This document shows positions 33,743-42,707 of a stretch of 64,000 nucleotides of DNA, piece by piece (within the stretch, counting starts at the first letter, position 1; the number at the start of each line of letters is the position of its first letter). The DNA lies in contig NZ_JACBZA010000001.1 in NCBI RefSeq assembly GCF_013408535.1, forward strand, positions 2,440,850-2,504,849. Direction: 5' to 3'. Source of the stretch: Actinopolymorpha cephalotaxi. GTDB taxonomy: Bacteria; Actinomycetota; Actinomycetes; Propionibacteriales; Actinopolymorphaceae. Below the pieces are notes generated by a model, which did no database searches, was not told the origin of the DNA, and worked only from the letters and a program-made list of their open reading frames with translations. The position numbers and the translations under genes are program-made.

Positions 33743-34780
33743 TCACGGCCGGTCCGGGTGGACCATGGCCTTGATGGTGTTCTCGTCGCGGGCCAGCGCG
33801 GTGAGTGCCTGCTCGGTGGCGTCCAGCCCGAAGTGGTGGGTGGCCAGCCGGTCCAGGTCGACCTCCTTGCCGGTGGCCAGCGCGATCGCGGTCGGCCAGG
33901 TGTTGGCGTACCGGAACGTGCCGGTGACCTCGATCTCGAAGCTCTGCACGTGCGCCAGCGGCAGCGGGATCTCGTCCCCGCCCATGCCGACCAGCACCAC
34001 CCGGCCGGCCCGGCGCACCCGCCGGATCGCCTCGCCGATCGCGGGCGGGAAGCCGGAGCATTCGATCAGCACGTCCGCCTCGACACCGGCGTCGGCCAGC
34101 GACGTCTCGGCCACGTTCACCGTGGTCGCGCCGAGCGCCCGCGCGGTCTCCAGCCGCTGTGGGAGTACGTCGGTGACCACCACCTCGGCGGCCCCGAACG
34201 CCCGTGCTGCCTGCAGCGCGACCAGCCCGATCGGCCCGGCACCGGTGACGAGCACCCGGGTGCCCGGGCCGACCCGCGCCTTCTGCGAGCTCCACACCCC
34301 GACCGACAGCGGCTCCAGCAGCGCCGCCGCGTCGTCGGACATCGAGTCCGGCACCGGGTGAGCGAACTCCTCGTGCAGGACGACGTACTCACAGAACGCC
34401 CCGTCGATCGGCGGGGTGGCGAAGAACCGCATGTCCGGGCAGAGGTTGTAGCGGCCTGCACGGCACTGCGCGCAGGTGAAACAGGGCACGCCCGGCTCCA
34501 TGGACACCCGCTGCCCGACCTCGTGCCGGGTGACCTCGGACCCGCGCCCCACCACGACCCCGCTCGACTCGTGCCCGAGGACCAGCGGCGCGCGGACGAC
34601 GAAGTCGCCGATCCGGCCGTGCTCGTAGTAGTGGACGTCGGAGCCGCAGGTGCCCACCGAGCGCACCTGGATCAGCACCTCGCGCGGGCCCGGCTCGGGG
34701 ACCGGCCGTTCCTCCACGGCGAGGTCCTTCACCGAACGCAGGACCGCGGCCCGCATGGTCGGGGGAACCGCTTCGCCCAT
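33743..34780 (-). CDS. Zinc-dependent sorbitol/xylitol dehydrogenase (MDR family)
   Basis: A 345-residue protein: GTCGSDVHYYEHGRIGDFVV and LVLGHESSGVVVGRG are the catalytic-zinc region of sorbitol (L-iditol 2-) dehydrogenases, with CFTCAQCRAGRYNLCPDMRF for the structural zinc and VLVTGAGPIGLVALQAARAF for NAD binding. It should convert a polyol to a ketose. The gene follows the second permease after 57 bp and precedes the other dehydrogenase by 63 bp. AGAGGAAG lies before the ATG. Confidence 0.93.
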   Translation of the reverse strand: MGEAVPPTMRAAVLRSVKDLAVEERPVPEPGPREVLIQVRSVGTCGSDVHYYEHGRIGDFVVRAPLVLGHESSGVVVGRGSEVTRHEVGQRVSMEPGVPCFTCAQCRAGRYNLCPDMRFFATPPIDGAFCEYVVLHEEFAHPVPDSMSDDAAALLEPLSVGVWSSQKARVGPGTRVLVTGAGPIGLVALQAARAFGAAEVVVTDVLPQRLETARALGATTVNVAETSLADAGVEADVLIECSGFPPAIGEAIRRVRRAGRVVLVGMGGDEIPLPLAHVQSFEIEVTGTFRYANTWPTAIALATGKEVDLDRLATHHFGLDATEQALTALARDENTIKAMVHPDRP

Positions 34781-34837
34781 CGTCGTACTTCCTCTCGGTT
34801 CAAGCTCAGGTCAGCTCAGGTCAGCTGTGGTTCCGGC

Positions 34838-35698
34838 TCATTCTCCGGTGACGGCGCCGAGCGTGAGCCCGGTGACCAGCCACCGGCGGACGGCGAGTCC
34901 CGCCAGCATCATCGGGACCACCACGAACGTACCGATCGCGCACAGCTGACCCCAGTCGATGCCGGTCTGTGTCACCAACTGGCTCGCCGCGATCGGCAGC
35001 GTCTGGGAGTTGGGGCCGCTGAACACCAGCGCGAACGCGTAGTCGTTCCACGCGAACACCAGGCACAGCACGAACGTCGTCACCAGTCCGGCCTTGGTCA
35101 GCGGCAGCACCACCCGGTAGAACGCCTGCCAGCGCGAGCAGCCCGCCACCAGCGCCGACTCCTCCAGCGAGGGTGGCACGTCGGCGAAGAACGCGCTCAT
35201 CAGCCAGATCGCGAACGGCAGGTCGAAGGTGAGGTAGGCCAGCACCAGCCCGAACACCGAGTCGATCAGGTCCAGCTGCCGGAAGATCAGGAACAGCGGG
35301 AGCACGACGGCCGCGATCGGCGCCATCCGGGTGGAGATGATCCAGAACGACAGGTGCCGGCGGCCGCGCATCCGGGTGCGGGACAGGCCGTACCCGGCGA
35401 GGGCGCCGAGCGCCACGGCGAGCACGGCCGACACCCCGCCGGCGAGGATGCTGTGCGTGAGGTACGGCGTGAGGTCGTTGGCGCCGGAGAACAGGTTGCG
35501 GTAGTTGTCCAGCGTGGGGGCGAAGAGGAACTTCGGCGTACCCGACGTCACGTCCGCCTTCGACTTCAGCGACGACGACAGCATCCACACCAGCGGGACG
35601 AGGGTCCACACCAGGCCGACCGCGAGCAGCACCCAGGCGAGCGTGCGCGAACTCTTCGTACCCCGCTCCAGCGGGCTGGTGGGAGCGGCGGCGCTCAT
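34838..35698 (-). CDS. Carbohydrate ABC transporter permease (MalG type)
   Basis: A 286-residue inner-membrane subunit with six spans; the EAA loop reads EESALVAGCSRWQAFYRVVL. ATG 35698 overlaps the stop of the partner permease by 4 nt (ATGA), so translation is coupled. With its partner it forms the pore for a sugar or sugar alcohol. No ATPase is encoded in the locus, so a shared MsiK-type ATPase elsewhere is likely. Confidence 0.93.
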   Translation of the reverse strand: MSAAAPTSPLERGTKSSRTLAWVLLAVGLVWTLVPLVWMLSSSLKSKADVTSGTPKFLFAPTLDNYRNLFSGANDLTPYLTHSILAGGVSAVLAVALGALAGYGLSRTRMRGRRHLSFWIISTRMAPIAAVVLPLFLIFRQLDLIDSVFGLVLAYLTFDLPFAIWLMSAFFADVPPSLEESALVAGCSRWQAFYRVVLPLTKAGLVTTFVLCLVFAWNDYAFALVFSGPNSQTLPIAASQLVTQTGIDWGQLCAIGTFVVVPMMLAGLAVRRWLVTGLTLGAVTGE

Positions 35699-36618
35699 CG
35701 GGTGAGTCCCTTCTGGTCGAGGAGCCGGACGAAGATCCGGGCGATCGCGATCGAGACCGCGAGCATCACCAGGCCGATGGTCGCGGCGTACCCGAGGTCG
35801 AAGAACCGGAACGCCGTCTCGTACAGCCGTACCGGGACAGTCTTGGTGGCGTCGGCCGGGCCGCCGTTGGTGGTGACCCAGATGATGTCGAAGTAGCGGA
35901 TGGCGTCCATCGACCGGATCAGCAGCGCCACCAGCAACACGTTGGAGATGGACGGCAGCACGATGTGGCGCAGCGACTGCGCGCCGCTGGCCCCGTCGAT
36001 CGAGGCCGCCTCGCGCACCGACAGTGGCACCGAGGACAGCCCGGCCAGGGTGATCAGCGCGATCAGCGGCGTCCACTCCCACACGTCCATTGCCACCACG
36101 GCGGCGAACGCGGAGTACTTCCCGCCGAGGATGTCGCCGGTGTAGCCGGTGCCGCGCAGCAGCCAGGCGTACAGGCCGAACGTGGAGTCGGTGAGGAACC
36201 TGCCGAGCAGGCCGACGACGACGGGTGCGACGAACATCGGCAGCAGGAGCAGGCTGAGGACGAGGTTGCGGCCGCGCACGACCCGCCACAGGCACAGCGC
36301 GAGCACCACGCCGCCGACCATCTCCAGGCCGACGGTGAGGACGAAGAACGCGCCAGTACGCAGCCAGTTGGCGGCCATGTCGAGGTCGCTGAAGAACCGC
36401 GCCCAGTTGTCCAGGCCCACCCAACTGGTGGCGACCCCGCCGAGCAGGCGTACCTGGGAGAAGTTCATCCAGATGATCGCGAGGAACGGCACGATCGACA
36501 GGGCGGCCAGCAGGATCACGCCGGGCGCCATCAGCCGCCCCTCGAACGCAAGCCGGGGTTGACGCCGGCCGGTGCGCGAGGCGCTCTTCTCGGAGACGTC
36601 GGTGAGGGTGTCGCTCAT
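35695..36618 (-). CDS. Carbohydrate ABC transporter permease (MalF type)
   Basis: A 307-residue permease with six spans and the EAA loop VREAASIDGASGAQSLRHIV. The short cytoplasmic N-terminus precedes LMAPGVILLAALSIVPFLAI. It begins one base after the binding-protein stop and overlaps the second permease by 4 nt. Confidence 0.93.
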   Translation of the reverse strand: MSDTLTDVSEKSASRTGRRQPRLAFEGRLMAPGVILLAALSIVPFLAIIWMNFSQVRLLGGVATSWVGLDNWARFFSDLDMAANWLRTGAFFVLTVGLEMVGGVVLALCLWRVVRGRNLVLSLLLLPMFVAPVVVGLLGRFLTDSTFGLYAWLLRGTGYTGDILGGKYSAFAAVVAMDVWEWTPLIALITLAGLSSVPLSVREAASIDGASGAQSLRHIVLPSISNVLLVALLIRSMDAIRYFDIIWVTTNGGPADATKTVPVRLYETAFRFFDLGYAATIGLVMLAVSIAIARIFVRLLDQKGLTR

Positions 36619-36619
36619 C

Positions 36620-38110
36620 TCAGCTCACCCACCCTCGGGCCACGATCCGGTCGATCCGGTCGGCGGTGTCGCCCATCGCCTGCGCCGGCTTGGCGTCGCC
36701 GAGCAGCATGCGGGACAGCTGGGTGTAGATGGCGGTGTCGCATTCGTTCCACATCGGGATCTTCGGCCGCAGGCCGATGTTGGCCGGTTTCCACGCCTCG
36801 TTGACGGCGTCGGCGGTGAGCATGTTGGGCATCGCCGACGGCCGCTTCTCCGCCTTGCGTACCTCCGGAAGCTCGTAGACCGAGGTGCGGGTGGGTGTCC
36901 CGCCGCCGGCCTTGCTCTTGAGGTTGGCGAGCTGGGTGCGCGGCGCGGTCGCCCAGACCGTGAACAGCCACGCGGCCCGGCGCTCGTTGGGCAGGGTGTT
37001 GGCGCTGATCCCGATGCCGGTGCCGCCGTAGTGGCTGGCCGAGCGGGCCGGGCCCTTCGGCAGCCGGGCGTAGCCGACCTTGCCGGGCATGGCGGCCTCG
37101 TTGCTGGCGGCGAACTCGTGCCAGTTGGGGCACATCGCGATCCGGCCCGCGCGGAAGGCCGCGCCGACGCCGTCCCAGTCCCAGGTGCGCGACGCGGGGT
37201 CGGCCGACGCCAGCAGCCGGTCGTAGAACGCGGCCGCCTCCGCGGCCTGGTCGCTGTCCAGCCGGCACTTTCCGGGGTCGGTGGCGCCGAGACTGCCGAC
37301 GGCCTTGCCGTTGTCGAAGTAGTCGCCGCCGTAGGACCACAACACGTTGGAGAAGTCGCACATCAGCGAGTCGTGCTGCTTGGCCTGGTGGCCGGTGCCG
37401 TACGGGATGTCGTCGGTCTTGTCGTTGAACCACTTCGCGATCGCGGCGTACTGGTCCCAGGTGGTGTCCGCGCCCGGTGTGGGGTCGAAGCCCAGGTCGT
37501 TCGACATCGCGTCGTGGTGCTTGTCGAACAGGTCCTTGCGGTAGTGCCAGATCATCGTCGGGCAGTCGTAGGGAAGCGCGAACACCTTGTCGCGGTCGCC
37601 GAACTTGCCCGCCGCCTCCAGCTGGGTGGGGATGAAGTCGCCGAACCCGCCGGTCAGGTGGGGCACCGAGGAGTCCGCGGCGAGCTCGCGCAGGTCGACC
37701 AGGCCCTTGGAGTACGGCGCGAGCACCTGGTAGGGGTCGGCGTAGATGACCTGGTACTGCGACTGGCCCGAGGCCAGGTCGAGGGCGACCTTCTGCACCA
37801 GCGCGGACAGCTCCAGCGTCACGATGTTGACCCGGATGCCGGTGAGCTCGGTGAACGGCGCGAGGTTGGCGGCGATGGCCGCGGTGGGCGCGGTGTTCTC
37901 GGAGACGAAGTTGAGCGTGGTCCCGGCGAACTGCCGCCACGGATCGCTCGTCGAGGCGCGGGCGACGTCCTTGGGTGAGGAACAGCCGGACATCGCGGCG
38001 CCGGCGAGACCGGCCCCGGCCGCGCCGGCGAGGCCGCGGAGCAGGGTGCGGCGGGTGGTGATCCCGGCGGCCGGGGGTGGTGGGTTGGCTGTGGGGGTGG
38101 CTCCGCTCAT
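36620..38110 (-). CDS. ABC sugar-binding lipoprotein with twin-arginine signal
   Basis: A 496-residue extracellular solute-binding protein (family 1). The start has TTRRTLLRGLAGAAGAGLAG followed by MSGC, a Tat-type signal with a lipobox, so it is probably exported folded and anchored by lipid. Later ASGQSQYQVIYADPYQVLAP, YDCPTMIWHYRKDLFDK and CPNWHEFAASNEAAMPGKVG are typical. It delivers a polyol or sugar to the permeases. GGAGG lies 8 nt before ATG 38110. First gene of the operon, divergent from the DeoR gene. Confidence 0.92.
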   Translation of the reverse strand: MSGATPTANPPPPAAGITTRRTLLRGLAGAAGAGLAGAAMSGCSSPKDVARASTSDPWRQFAGTTLNFVSENTAPTAAIAANLAPFTELTGIRVNIVTLELSALVQKVALDLASGQSQYQVIYADPYQVLAPYSKGLVDLRELAADSSVPHLTGGFGDFIPTQLEAAGKFGDRDKVFALPYDCPTMIWHYRKDLFDKHHDAMSNDLGFDPTPGADTTWDQYAAIAKWFNDKTDDIPYGTGHQAKQHDSLMCDFSNVLWSYGGDYFDNGKAVGSLGATDPGKCRLDSDQAAEAAAFYDRLLASADPASRTWDWDGVGAAFRAGRIAMCPNWHEFAASNEAAMPGKVGYARLPKGPARSASHYGGTGIGISANTLPNERRAAWLFTVWATAPRTQLANLKSKAGGGTPTRTSVYELPEVRKAEKRPSAMPNMLTADAVNEAWKPANIGLRPKIPMWNECDTAIYTQLSRMLLGDAKPAQAMGDTADRIDRIVARGWVS

Positions 38111-38180
38111 TGTCCGAACCTCCGTAGTACGAGCAGGCCCCGACCATCCACCCACTACGTACCAGAGTCAAGCGATGACC

Positions 38181-38230
38181 CACACAACCACAGAAACCCG
38201 GACCGAAACCCACATGCATGGTCTTGTGTG
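38181..38230. promoter_or_regulatory. Possible DeoR operator in the divergent importer/regulator region
   Basis: CACACAA (38181-38187) and TTGTGTG (38224-38230) form a 7-bp inverted pair 36 nt apart in the 217-bp region between the binding-protein and DeoR genes, where looping repressors of this family often bind. ATGCAT lies between them. Confidence 0.3.
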
Positions 38231-38327
38231 AGCGCTGCCACTTCCGTCATGCTCGGCGGGTGATGGTCGAGTGATGGTCCAGCAAGACGACCGACCGGAC
38301 AGACTCGGGCTCGGCCGGGCATCCGGG

Positions 38328-39089
38328 ATGTACGCCGAGGAGCGCCAGCTGGAGATCCTCACACGGGCCCGGGCGGACGGGCGGGTCGAGGTGGCCGGGC
38401 TGGCCGACGCGCTGCGGGTCACCCAGGAGACGGTGCGGCGCGACCTCACCGTGCTCGAACGCCAGGGCCTGCTCAGACGGGTGCACGGCGGCGCGATCCC
38501 GGTGGAGCGGCTCGGCTACGAACCCCGGCTCGCCACCCGCCGCGAACAGCAGCGCGAGGAGAAGGCGCGGATCGCCCGGGCGGCACTGGACCAGCTCCCC
38601 GCCGAGGGCGCGGTGCTCCTCGACAGCGGCTCCACCCCGGAGGCCCTCGCCCGGCTGCTGCCCACCGACCGCGAGCTCACCGTGGTGACCAACTCGCTGC
38701 CGATCGCGACGTTGCTCGCCGACCAGCCCCAGCTGTCGGTGTGGAGTCTCGGCGGCCTGGTCCGCGGCCGCACCTACGCCACCGTCGACGACTGGGCCCG
38801 CCGGCAGCTGGAGGACCTGTCGGTGGAGGTGGCCTTCGTCGGCACCAACGCCGTGACGCCCGGGCACGGGCTCAGCACGCCGCTGCCGACCGAGGCGGCG
38901 GTGAAGGCCGCGATGGTCGCGGCCGGGAAGCGGCGGGTGCTGCTCGCCGACCACTCCAAGTTCGGGCGTACGAGCTTCTGCCGGTTCGCCGGCCTGGCGG
39001 ACTTCGACGTGGTGGTCACCGGCACCGAGCTCGGCGAGGCGGAGGCGGCCGAGGTCGAGGCGGCCGGCCCCACCGTGGTGCGGGCGTGA
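38328..39089 (+). CDS. DeoR-family sugar-responsive repressor
   Basis: A 253-residue regulator starting MYAEERQLEILTRARADGRV. The helix-turn-helix is VTQETVRRDLTVLERQGLLR followed by VHGGAIPVERLGYEP; the effector domain has LLDSGSTPEALARLL, LTVVTNSLPIATLLA and VAFVGTNAVTPGHGLSTP, the phosphosugar-binding pattern. Upstream in-frame GTG/ATG codons (from 38271) exist but MYAEERQ is the family start. It overlaps the PfkB gene by 4 nt and probably controls both directions of the locus. Confidence 0.9.
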   Translation: MYAEERQLEILTRARADGRVEVAGLADALRVTQETVRRDLTVLERQGLLRRVHGGAIPVERLGYEPRLATRREQQREEKARIARAALDQLPAEGAVLLDSGSTPEALARLLPTDRELTVVTNSLPIATLLADQPQLSVWSLGGLVRGRTYATVDDWARRQLEDLSVEVAFVGTNAVTPGHGLSTPLPTEAAVKAAMVAAGKRRVLLADHSKFGRTSFCRFAGLADFDVVVTGTELGEAEAAEVEAAGPTVVRA

Positions 39090-40003
39090 GTGCCGTGATC
39101 CTCACCGTCACCCCGAACCCGAGCGTGGACCGCACCCTGGACGTCGCGTCGCTGGTGCCCGGCGTGGTCAACCGCGCGAGCGGCGGACATGTCGAGCCCA
39201 GCGGCAAGGGCGTCAACGTCACCCGCGCGCTGGCCGCCAACGGCGTCCGGTCCCGGGCCGTGCTGCCGCTCGGCGGCACCGAGGGCGACCAGTTGCGCAG
39301 GCTGCTGGAGGACGAGTCGGTGTCCTACGTCGGTGTGCCGGTGACCGAGGCGGTGCGTGTCAACATCTCCTTGCGTACCCCTGACGGTGTCGTCACCAAG
39401 GTCAACGAGCCCGGACCCACCCTGAGCTGGGGCGAGGCCGAGGCGCTCGCGGAGGCGGTGCTCGCCCACCTCGGCCACGGCGACTGGGTGGTCGGCGCGG
39501 GCACGCTGCCGCGCGGGGTTTCCGACGACTTCTACGCCGACCTCGCCGAGCGGGTACGCGAGGCCGGCGGGCGGTTCGCGCTGGACTCCAGCGGCGCGGC
39601 GCTGCGGCAGGGACTGGCCGGCCTGCCGGCACTGGTCAAGCCCAACCTGGACGAGCTCGCCGAACTCACCGGCACCACCCTGCCCACCCTCGACGACGTG
39701 CTCGCCGCCGCCGCGAAGGTACGCCGGGCCACCGGCGCCGACGTCCTGGTGAGCCTGGGCGAAGAAGGTGCGGTGCTGGTCGGTGACGGGCCGCCGCTGC
39801 ACGCCCGGGCCGGTGGGCCGGTGCGGGTCGCCAGCACCGTCGGGGCGGGGGACAACCTGCTGGCAGGTTTCCTCGCGGTGGACGGCCCGCCCGCCCGGCG
39901 GCTACTCGAGGCGGTGGCGTGGGGCACCGCTGCCGTACGCAGTCCACGCAGCCTGGCCGGGCCGGTCACCGACGACGACCGCGCGCTGGTCGTACTCGGC
40001 TGA
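39086..40003 (+). CDS. PfkB-family hexose kinase (1-phosphofructokinase type)
   Basis: A 305-residue kinase: VTPNPSVDRTLDVASLVPGV, HVEPSGKGVNVTRALAANGV and VVGAGTLPRGVSDDFYADLA are the 1-phosphofructokinase hallmarks; the C-terminal catalytic motif reads STVGAGDNLLAGFLA with the GAGD base intact and Asn where Ser is common. GTG 39086 overlaps the DeoR stop (GTGA). It likely phosphorylates a ketose or ketose phosphate generated by the locus dehydrogenases. Confidence 0.9.
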   Translation: MSAVILTVTPNPSVDRTLDVASLVPGVVNRASGGHVEPSGKGVNVTRALAANGVRSRAVLPLGGTEGDQLRRLLEDESVSYVGVPVTEAVRVNISLRTPDGVVTKVNEPGPTLSWGEAEALAEAVLAHLGHGDWVVGAGTLPRGVSDDFYADLAERVREAGGRFALDSSGAALRQGLAGLPALVKPNLDELAELTGTTLPTLDDVLAAAAKVRRATGADVLVSLGEEGAVLVGDGPPLHARAGGPVRVASTVGAGDNLLAGFLAVDGPPARRLLEAVAWGTAAVRSPRSLAGPVTDDDRALVVLG

Positions 40004-40083
40004 CTCTCCTACGGCAGGCTCGGGTGACTCGGCCGGCTCGGGTGATCACGGCCGGCCGCACCCCGGTCGGGTAGGTTCCGGGC

Positions 40084-41127
40084 GTGCGCACACTCGTGAT
40101 CGGCGACCACTACATTCCCGCGTCCGCCTACGTCGAGGCCCTCGCGGGCGCCGGCCTGGACCCGGCGGGCGTCCGTACCGTCGACTGGTCCGGCGGCAAG
40201 GCCGACCAGCACGCTGCCCAGCAGCGGATGGAGAAGGAGGGGCCGGGCGCCGTACCCGTACCCGCGGAGATCGCCGCCGCGGTGGGTGACGCGCAGGCAC
40301 TGGCGTTGCACTTCGCGCCCGTACCCGCCGAGGTGCTGGACGCGGGCTCTGACCTGCGAGCGGTCGTGGTGGCCCGGGCCGGGCTGGAGAACGTCGACAT
40401 CGAGGCGGCCACCGCCCGCGGCATCGCGGTGGTGCCGGTCGCCGGCCGCAACGCCTCCGGTGTGGCCGAGCTCGCGATCGGCCTGATGATCAGCGAGGGC
40501 CGCAGCCTCGCCCGGGCCGACGCCTCGGTGAAGGCCGGCGGGTGGCGCAAGGACTTCGGCGGGCCGGGCACCGAGATCGGCGGCAGCACCGTCGGCCTGG
40601 TGGGGTTCGGGCACGTGGGCCGGGAGCTGGCCGGGCGGCTGCGCGGGTTCGGCGTACGGCTGCTGGTCGCCGACCCCTATGTCGGCGACGACGTGCTCGC
40701 CGCCCACGAGGCGACCCGGGTGGACCTGGACACGGTCTTCGCCGAGTCCGACTTCGTGCACGTGCTGGCCCGGCTGACCCCGCAGACCGAGCGGTTCGTC
40801 GGCGCCGCGCAGTTCGCGCTGATGAAGCCGACCGCGTACTTCGTCAACACCTCCCGCGCCCGGCTGGTCGACCACGACGCGTTGTACGACGCGCTGGCCG
40901 AACGCCGGATCGCCGGCGCCGGACTGGACGTGTTCGACCACGAGCCGCTGCCGCCCGACAGCCCCTGGCGTTCCCTGGACAACGTCACGCTCACCACGCA
41001 CTTCGGCGGGGAGACCCACACCACCAACACCCGCTCCGCCCGGCTGGTGGCCGAGGCGATCGCCGAACTGCACCGCACCGGGCGGGTCGCGTCGGCGGTG
41101 AACGCGTCCGCGCTCGGCTGGGGCTGA
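40084..41127 (+). CDS. D-isomer-specific 2-hydroxyacid dehydrogenase family protein
   Basis: A 347-residue NAD(P)-dependent enzyme. The Rossmann motif is VGLVGFGHVGRELAGRLRGF; active-site features are VVARAGLENVDIEAATARG, the Arg region FVNTSRARLVDHDALYDALA and the Glu region AGLDVFDHEPLPPDSPW; the histidine is in LTTHFGGETHTTN. Family members reduce 2-ketoacids; pairing with an FGGY kinase 3 bp downstream suggests a sugar-acid or polyol pathway. GTG 40084 has AGG-rich sequence upstream. Confidence 0.9.
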   Translation: MRTLVIGDHYIPASAYVEALAGAGLDPAGVRTVDWSGGKADQHAAQQRMEKEGPGAVPVPAEIAAAVGDAQALALHFAPVPAEVLDAGSDLRAVVVARAGLENVDIEAATARGIAVVPVAGRNASGVAELAIGLMISEGRSLARADASVKAGGWRKDFGGPGTEIGGSTVGLVGFGHVGRELAGRLRGFGVRLLVADPYVGDDVLAAHEATRVDLDTVFAESDFVHVLARLTPQTERFVGAAQFALMKPTAYFVNTSRARLVDHDALYDALAERRIAGAGLDVFDHEPLPPDSPWRSLDNVTLTTHFGGETHTTNTRSARLVAEAIAELHRTGRVASAVNASALGWG

Positions 41128-41130
41128 CCC

Positions 41131-42696
41131 GTGACAGTGACTCGTGCGGGCGGCGCGGCCGGCGCCGGAGCAGTCGGAGCAGCTGGGGCAGCCGACCTGC
41201 TGCTCGGGGTGGACGCCGGGCAGACCGTCACCAAGGCGTGCGTCTTCGACCGCGAGGGACGTGAGCTCGGCGCCGGCAGTGCCCGGGTGCGGGTGCACAG
41301 CCCGCGGCCGGGCTGGGTCGAACGCGACCTGGACGAGGTGTGGGCGGCGACCGTGGACGCGATCGGCGCGGCGCTGACGGCTGCCGGGGTGAGCGGCGCC
41401 CGCGTCGGCGCGGTCGGCATCGTCGGCCACAACGACGGGCTGTACCTCCTCGACGAGGCCGGCCGTCCGGTGCGCCCGGCCGTCACCGCGATGGACACCC
41501 GCGCGCACGACGTGCTGCGGGACTGGCGCGCCGGCCCGGTGTGGGCGCGTGCCCTGGAACTGACCGGTCAGGTGCCGTACGCGGGCTCGCCGTCCACGCT
41601 GCTGGCGTGGTTCGCCCGGCACGACCCGCAGGTGCTCGACCGCACCCGCTGGGTGCTGTTCTGCAAGGACTGGTTGCGCTACCGGCTCACCGGGGCGATC
41701 GCCACCGACCCCAGCGAGGCCAGCTGCGCGTTCACGTCCGTGCGTACCCAGGACTACGCGCCGCAGGTCCTCGACCTGTACGGGTTGGACAGCCTGGGCG
41801 GTCTGCGTGACCGGCTGCCGCCGCTGCTGCCCAGTGCCGGGATCGCGGGGGAGGTGAGTGCCGCCGGTGCGGCCGCCACCGGCCTGGCCGCCGGCACGCC
41901 GGTGGTCACCGGTGCGCACGACGTGGACGGTACGGCGGTCGGCCTCGGAGCGGTCGAACCCGGGCTGCTCAGCCTGGTGGCCGGAACGTTCAGCATCAAC
42001 CAGGTGGTCAGCACCGACGTCGTGGTGGACGAACGCTGGCAGGCGCGCACCTTCGTCGAACCGGGGCGCTGGCTGGCGATGTCCACCTCCGCCTCCTCGG
42101 CCACCAACCTCGACTGGTGGCGTACGGCGTTCGGCGTGCCCGGCACCGACGAGGGGTACGCCACGCTGGAACGCGAGGCCGCCGGCGCGCTGTCCGGCCC
42201 GAGCCAGCTGATCTACCACCCGTTCCTGTACGGATCGCCGTACGGCGAGACCGCGAGTGCCGCGTTCCTCGGCGTGCGCGGCTGGCACACCCGCGGCGAC
42301 CTCGTGCGCGGCCTGCTGGAAGGCGTGGTCCTCGGTCACCGGGTGCACGTGGACGCGCTGCGGGAACGCTTCGCGCTGTCCGACGTCGCCCGGCTGTCCG
42401 GTGGCGCGGCGCGCAGCGCGGTGTGGTCGCAGATGTTCGCCGACGCGCTGGACCTGGAGGTCGAGGTGGCCGCCGGCACGGAGCAGGGTGCGCGGGGCGC
42501 GGCGCTGCTGGCGGCGCTCGGCGTCGGGTGGTACTCCTCGCTGGCCGAGACCGCGCAGACGGCACGCATCGTGCGCCGGCACGTGCCCGATCCCGCTCGC
42601 CGGGAGGTGCTCGCCGACGCCTACCGCCGGTTCGTCGCCGTGGCGGGGGCACTGGGCCCGTGGTGGGACGACCAGCACGCCGCAAGCCGCGATTGA
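41131..42696 (+). CDS. FGGY-family carbohydrate kinase
   Basis: A 521-residue kinase with two actin-like domains: LLLGVDAGQTVTKACVFDRE (phosphate loop), VGIVGHNDGLYLLDEAGRP, VVTGAHDVDGTAVGLGAVEP (catalytic Asp) and SGGAARSAVWSQMFADALDL (adenosine loop). A Gly/Ala-rich leader precedes the domain, so the start could be later than GTG 41131. Substrate is unclear; xylulose, ribulose and erythritol kinases all share this layout. Confidence 0.9.
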   Translation: MTVTRAGGAAGAGAVGAAGAADLLLGVDAGQTVTKACVFDREGRELGAGSARVRVHSPRPGWVERDLDEVWAATVDAIGAALTAAGVSGARVGAVGIVGHNDGLYLLDEAGRPVRPAVTAMDTRAHDVLRDWRAGPVWARALELTGQVPYAGSPSTLLAWFARHDPQVLDRTRWVLFCKDWLRYRLTGAIATDPSEASCAFTSVRTQDYAPQVLDLYGLDSLGGLRDRLPPLLPSAGIAGEVSAAGAAATGLAAGTPVVTGAHDVDGTAVGLGAVEPGLLSLVAGTFSINQVVSTDVVVDERWQARTFVEPGRWLAMSTSASSATNLDWWRTAFGVPGTDEGYATLEREAAGALSGPSQLIYHPFLYGSPYGETASAAFLGVRGWHTRGDLVRGLLEGVVLGHRVHVDALRERFALSDVARLSGGAARSAVWSQMFADALDLEVEVAAGTEQGARGAALLAALGVGWYSSLAETAQTARIVRRHVPDPARREVLADAYRRFVAVAGALGPWWDDQHAASRD

Positions 42697-42707
42697 CAGA
42701 CGGGGGC

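Noticed and set aside
40009-42678. Long minus-strand frame opposite the hydroxyacid dehydrogenase and FGGY kinase
   Set aside because: Antisense shadow of two clear plus-strand enzymes.
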